Below the pieces are notes generated by a model. The model made no database searches and had not been told where the DNA came from. It worked only from the letters and a program-made list of their open reading frames with translations. Positions 6,087-8,818 of a DNA stretch of 8,818 bases are shown one piece after another (positions within the stretch are counted from its first letter, which is position 1; the number at the start of each line of letters is the position of its first letter). Origin of the DNA: Acidobacteriota bacterium. GTDB taxonomy: Bacteria > Acidobacteriota > Terriglobia > UBA7540. The position numbers and the translations under genes are program-made. The stretch is taken from the NCBI GenBank assembly GCA_003165615.1, contig PLWR01000084.1, positions 210 to 9,027 on the forward strand, written 5' to 3'.

Positions 6087-6116
6087 ATCGTACCAACCCG
6101 GCGCGGTGCGAGGCAA
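6087..6116 (-). promoter_or_regulatory. promoter of the thioredoxin-like gene
   Basis: On the minus strand, TTGCCT (6116-6111), an 18-nt spacer and TACGAT (6092-6087) are preceded by TGG (extended -10). An A/T-rich patch lies just upstream of the -35. The start near 6080 leaves a leader of about 44 nt. Confidence 0.45.
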
Positions 6117-6202
6117 GAATTTTGAGGAGCACCGCGCGCCCGGTTTTACGCTTTGCGTTTGGATTTTTTTTGCGCCTTGGCCAAGGAGCTGCATGCGGAC
6201 CG

Positions 6203-6874
6203 TTACGTCTGCACCAGTCCCTTTTTTACGGCGAAAAGCACGAGTTCGGCGGTGCGGTGGAGATCAAGAGTATCCATCACCCGGGCGCGATGGACGGCCA
6301 CCGTATTGGCGCTGATGTTGAGGAGCACGGCAATTTCTTTATTGGATTTTCCCTGGGCGATAAGTTGCAGGACTTCCTTTTCCCTCAGGGTGAGGCGTTC
6401 GTAGGGATCTTGCGTGTCGTCGCGGAACGATCCAGTCTTTATACTCTCGAGCATGATGTGGGAGATTCCCGGGCTGAGGTAGGCCTGGCCTTCCGCCAGC
6501 GCTCTTACCGCGCGGTTCAGGTCCACCTCTATTGCATTCTTCAGCATGTACCCCTTGGCGCCGAGCTCGAAAGCTTTGCGGATGTAGGCGTCGTTCGAGA
6601 ACATGCTGAGGATGAGGATCTTGACCTTGGGATCATCTTTGAGGATTTCCGCCGTGGCCTCCAGACCGCCGAGTTCCGGCATGGAAAGGTCCATCACCAC
6701 AATTTCGGGTTTCAGATTCTTGCACAGCTCCATGGCTTCCAATCCCGTGCGCGCTTCTCCCACGACGGTGATCTGGGGATCGTCTTCCAACATGCGGCGG
6801 AATCCCTGCCGCACCAGGGTGTGATCATCGGCCAGCAAGACGCGAATTTGTTTTCCGGTTTCGGGTGTTTCCAT
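6203..6874 (-). CDS. NarL/FixJ-family DNA-binding response regulator
   Basis: The 223-residue cytoplasmic transcription regulator is the output of the adjacent kinase. The receiver domain (about 9-127) has acidic residues D16 and D17, phosphoacceptor D62 (VVMDLSMPELGG), switch residue S90 and K112 in YMLKNA; all expected residues are present. A LuxR-type helix-turn-helix (about 158-215) follows, with LTLREKEVLQLIAQGKSNKE and a recognition helix in SANTVAVHRARVM. The length is typical. The ATG is 3 nt after the kinase stop, and GAGGAG inside the kinase 3' end lies about 12 nt upstream, so the pair is one operon with probable translational coupling. Target genes are not visible. No clear intrinsic terminator follows; the CCTTGGCCAAGG palindrome at about 6177-6188 is followed by A rather than T on this strand. 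Confidence 0.95.
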   Translation of the reverse strand: METPETGKQIRVLLADDHTLVRQGFRRMLEDDPQITVVGEARTGLEAMELCKNLKPEIVVMDLSMPELGGLEATAEILKDDPKVKILILSMFSNDAYIRKAFELGAKGYMLKNAIEVDLNRAVRALAEGQAYLSPGISHIMLESIKTGSFRDDTQDPYERLTLREKEVLQLIAQGKSNKEIAVLLNISANTVAVHRARVMDTLDLHRTAELVLFAVKKGLVQT

Positions 6875-6877
6875 GGC

Positions 6878-8356
6878 TCAGTTGATCTCCTCAGGACGCG
6901 AATGCATAGCGGGCCGCTGCAGGGGAATGCGCACGCTGACCGTGGTGCCTTTGTGGGGCGCGGAGCGAATGGAGAGCGAACCCTGAAGGTGCTCGGCGCG
7001 CTCGCGCATGCCCATCAGCCCGATGCCCTGGCCTGCGGCTCTTTTAATTTCCGGACCGGCTTCAAAGCCTTTACCATTATCGCGGATTTCCAGGTCCAAC
7101 TGGTTATCTTTTTCGCCCAGCGATACCCATGCTTCCCGTGCACCGGAATGGCGCGCCACATTGCTCAGAGCTTCCTGCACAATACGATAAACGTGAATGG
7201 CCGCCTCGGGAGGGAACAGTCCCTCTGCGAGCTTTCCCTCATAATGCACCTGCACACCCGTCTGACGGGTGAATTGTTCCGCGAACCAACCCAGCGTTTG
7301 TTGCAGGCCGAAGTCATCCAGGATGGCGGGACGGAAAATCTGCGACTCATCACGCACGCTCTGCAAGGTATCTGCCACGATCTTCTTGACCTCGCGCACG
7401 TCCTGGACAAAGACGGGGTCGGTTTCCGCAGCTTTCTTCCCGGCGCGCCCCAGCATGACGCCAATCGCCGTGAGGATCTGCCCAAAATGGTCGTGCAGAT
7501 CACGCGCCACCTGGCGCAGGGTCTGCTCCTGTACTTCAATCAGCTTCCAGGAAAGCATCCGCAGTTGCTCCGACTGCGATTGGAGTTTTTCCGCCAGGTG
7601 GTGCAGGCGCTCGAAAGTCTTGCGATTGGCTTGCAGCGTGTAGAGCCCTGTTCCCAGCGCCACCAGGAAGAGCACGCCAATCAGCACCAGGATATTCTCT
7701 GAGACGTGCCTGTAGACCAGGATGACCCGTTGGCCGGCCTCCTGTTGCGCCTGGTCGTTCAGGTTGAGCAATTGCGACACAACACTGGAAATGGTCTGGT
7801 GCTGCTCCTCGAGCTGCGAGCGAATGAGGTAGCGGGCCGAATCCTCGTGGCCCTGGTCCGCCAGAGTAAAGGCTTCGTCGGAGAGTTGCCAGAAATTGTC
7901 GAGGATGTCGCGCAGTTGCCGCCGCAATTGATCGCCGGCGGGAGTGCTCTGCGCATACTGAGTCTCCAAAGCCAGCCGGTTGTTCATGTCCTCGTGCAGC
8001 CCGGAGAATTTGCCTTTCCAGTAGTAAATCGGGTATCGGCTCTCCGGAAGGGTCATGTCGCGAAGCGATACGGCGAGCTGGTAGGTATCGTCCTGCAACC
8101 CCAGGAGCTGGAGGGAGTCCTTGCGATTCCTCTGCACCACGTTGACCTGGTAATCCTGGAGCCCGCGGATTTCCCGGAGGGTGTAAGAAGCAAAAATGAC
8201 GAAGATGGTGAGCGTGACACACAAGCCCAGCCAGAGCCGGCGCGTGGGCGAGGGGATTTCACGCAAGAGATCATGCGCGGCTTCCGGCGGACGCGGACCT
8301 TGGACCGCATTTCCAGCGACGGAGGCTCTTGCCAATTCCTTGGTTTCTTCCTGCAT
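6878..8356 (-). CDS. NarX/DesK-type sensor histidine kinase
   Basis: Taken from the ATG at 8356, the 492-residue membrane kinase has TM1 at about 41-58, an extracytoplasmic, mostly helical region (59-215) resembling four-helix-bundle sensors, TM2 at about 220-240, and a coiled linker (242-280). A HisKA_3 dimerisation domain has RDLHDHFGQ with phosphorylatable H288. The ATPase domain has an N-box EALSNVARHSGA (N399), G1 DNGKGF (427-432) and G2 GQGIGLMGMRERA (442-454). It should autophosphorylate and pass phosphate to the NarL-type regulator encoded next. The signal is unknown; no PAS, GAF or heme site is visible. The frame stays open to 8551, but that extension covers the putative promoter and a palindromic repeat and reads as low-complexity non-protein, so I exclude it. 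No clear Shine-Dalgarno precedes the chosen ATG, so the start is the least certain part. Confidence 0.93.
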   Translation of the reverse strand: MQEETKELARASVAGNAVQGPRPPEAAHDLLREIPSPTRRLWLGLCVTLTIFVIFASYTLREIRGLQDYQVNVVQRNRKDSLQLLGLQDDTYQLAVSLRDMTLPESRYPIYYWKGKFSGLHEDMNNRLALETQYAQSTPAGDQLRRQLRDILDNFWQLSDEAFTLADQGHEDSARYLIRSQLEEQHQTISSVVSQLLNLNDQAQQEAGQRVILVYRHVSENILVLIGVLFLVALGTGLYTLQANRKTFERLHHLAEKLQSQSEQLRMLSWKLIEVQEQTLRQVARDLHDHFGQILTAIGVMLGRAGKKAAETDPVFVQDVREVKKIVADTLQSVRDESQIFRPAILDDFGLQQTLGWFAEQFTRQTGVQVHYEGKLAEGLFPPEAAIHVYRIVQEALSNVARHSGAREAWVSLGEKDNQLDLEIRDNGKGFEAGPEIKRAAGQGIGLMGMRERAEHLQGSLSIRSAPHKGTTVSVRIPLQRPAMHSRPEEIN

Positions 8357-8401
8357 AAGAAGGGGGGCGTCCAATCCCCAGTATGAGTGGTGTTCCCCCG
8401 T

Positions 8402-8428
8402 AGCACCGGCATCCTGCCGGCCTGTGCT
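8402..8428. repeat. imperfect palindrome in the kinase leader
   Basis: AGCAC (8402-8406) pairs with GTGCT (8424-8428), and inside it CCGGCA pairs with TGCCGG around a short ATCC loop, with an unpaired CCT on one side. It lies about 46 nt before the kinase ATG in the presumed untranslated leader. The pattern resembles dispersed GC-rich palindromes of Acidobacteriota intergenic regions (from memory, not checked). It could also influence translation of the kinase. Confidence 0.55.
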
Positions 8429-8475
8429 GCGCCCGTGCCCAGCTTGACTCCCATCTCCCAAGCTTCCTTGTGTAT

Positions 8476-8504
8476 ACGTTATCCCAAGGGAGTGATTGCG
8501 GCAA
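8476..8504 (-). promoter_or_regulatory. possible promoter of the kinase-regulator operon
   Basis: On the minus strand, TTGCCG (8504-8499), a 17-nt spacer and TAACGT (8481-8476) are found. The -10 is weak and has no TGn. The start near 8468 gives a leader of about 112 nt containing the palindrome at 8402-8428. It lies inside the longest open frame of the kinase, supporting the shorter start. Confidence 0.3.
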
Positions 8505-8551
8505 CTCGTAATGGCACGGCGTAATGGAATGGCAAAGGGCGAGGCCGCCAA

Positions 8552-8818
8552 GATGTGGCACCCTTAGTTTCTTTCATCCTCAGACTTAATTCCGCCGATA
8601 CCCCACATTAAGGGGTGGTGGAGAGGGGTGATAGGACATACACTCCCTCGCTCGCATTATCGGCAGCTTGGGGTGAAAAGTTGAGGGAATTATTTCCAGG
8701 TCTGGAGCGACAACGCGCACTTCATGACCTCGGCTTCGCCCCGCAGGCGGGTAGGCAAATGGCTCAAGCGCGAACTTGACCGGGGGCGGTCATCCTGCTA
8801 TACATCCGCGCATAATTA
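8552..8818. other. non-coding region between divergent transcription units
   Basis: No reading frame with convincing composition was found. Weak features are GCCGATA (about 8593-8599) facing TATCGGC about 60-70 nt later, and a small CCCGC/GCGGG inverted repeat near 8742-8753. The only strong signal is the outward plus-strand promoter near the right edge. Confidence 0.5.
8776..8804 (+). promoter_or_regulatory. strong sigma70-type promoter pointing out of the window
   Basis: TTGACC (8776-8781), a 17-nt spacer and TATACA (8799-8804) are present, with TGC directly before the -10 (extended -10). Transcription would start near 8811, so the gene it drives lies to the right of the window, divergent from the kinase operon. 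Confidence 0.6.

Noticed and set aside
6037..6132. 32-residue N-terminal extension of the thioredoxin-like protein
   Set aside because: A strong Shine-Dalgarno and a signal peptide both begin at the internal ATG at 6036.
6133..6202. intrinsic terminator between the regulator and the thioredoxin-like gene
   Set aside because: The CCTTGGCCAAGG palindrome is followed by an A-run on the transcribed strand; the T-run is on the wrong side.
5906..7702. 598-codon plus-strand open frame opposite the thioredoxin, regulator and kinase genes
   Set aside because: It spans three well-supported minus-strand genes and their intergenic regions, has no RBS and shows no domain.
8357..8551. 65-residue N-terminal extension of the kinase
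   Set aside because: It covers a palindromic repeat and the likely promoter, has no RBS, and lacks the features of a kinase N-terminus.

Overview
The window is high-GC bacterial chromosome. It looks like Acidobacteriota (soil-type Terriglobia): most promoters appear to have an extended -10, several palindromic repeats lie between genes, and the gene types fit. This assignment is inference; no rRNA or marker gene is present. I see no plasmid, phage, IS transposase, CRISPR array or tRNA.

Layout, left to right. (1) Positions 2-118 are probably the 3' end of a plus-strand gene that enters from the left. (2) Positions 119-436 are a convergent intergenic gap with five strong hairpins in about 230 bp. 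(3) On the minus strand lies a 667-residue membrane iron-sulfur oxidoreductase: a NarI/HdrE-like cytochrome b part, two 4Fe-4S clusters and two CCG domains. (4) A 331-bp gap follows with a large palindromic element. (5) A minus-strand YfgM-like membrane-anchored TPR protein comes next, with a clear promoter and RBS. (6) The 792-bp region 3501-4292 between the divergent YfgM-like and CpsB-like genes has no convincing protein gene. It does hold an intrinsic terminator reading leftwards that belongs to neither neighbour, preceded by about 200 bp of nested hairpins. The best explanation is an unannotated minus-strand small RNA. (7) On the plus strand is a CpsB/CapC-family PHP tyrosine phosphatase with its own promoter and a leader of about 145 nt. 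(8) On the minus strand are a beheaded remnant of a secreted protein gene that abuts a second copy of the palindromic repeat, then an exported thioredoxin-fold protein (CVYC). (9) A minus-strand two-component pair follows: a NarX/DesK-type histidine kinase, then a NarL-type response regulator. (10) Positions 8357-8818 are non-coding, with a palindrome in the kinase leader and a plus-strand promoter pointing out of the window.

The genes do not form one pathway. Kinase and regulator are a translationally close operon and should form one signalling system. The thioredoxin-like gene follows it but has its own promoter. The phosphatase probably controls exopolysaccharide synthesis with a partner kinase outside the window. 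The Fe-S protein probably passes electrons between a soluble donor (such as an ETF) and the quinone pool.

The items most worth follow-up are the putative small RNA, the hairpin cluster at 130-362, and the dispersed palindromic element whose second copy coincides with the broken 5' end of a gene.
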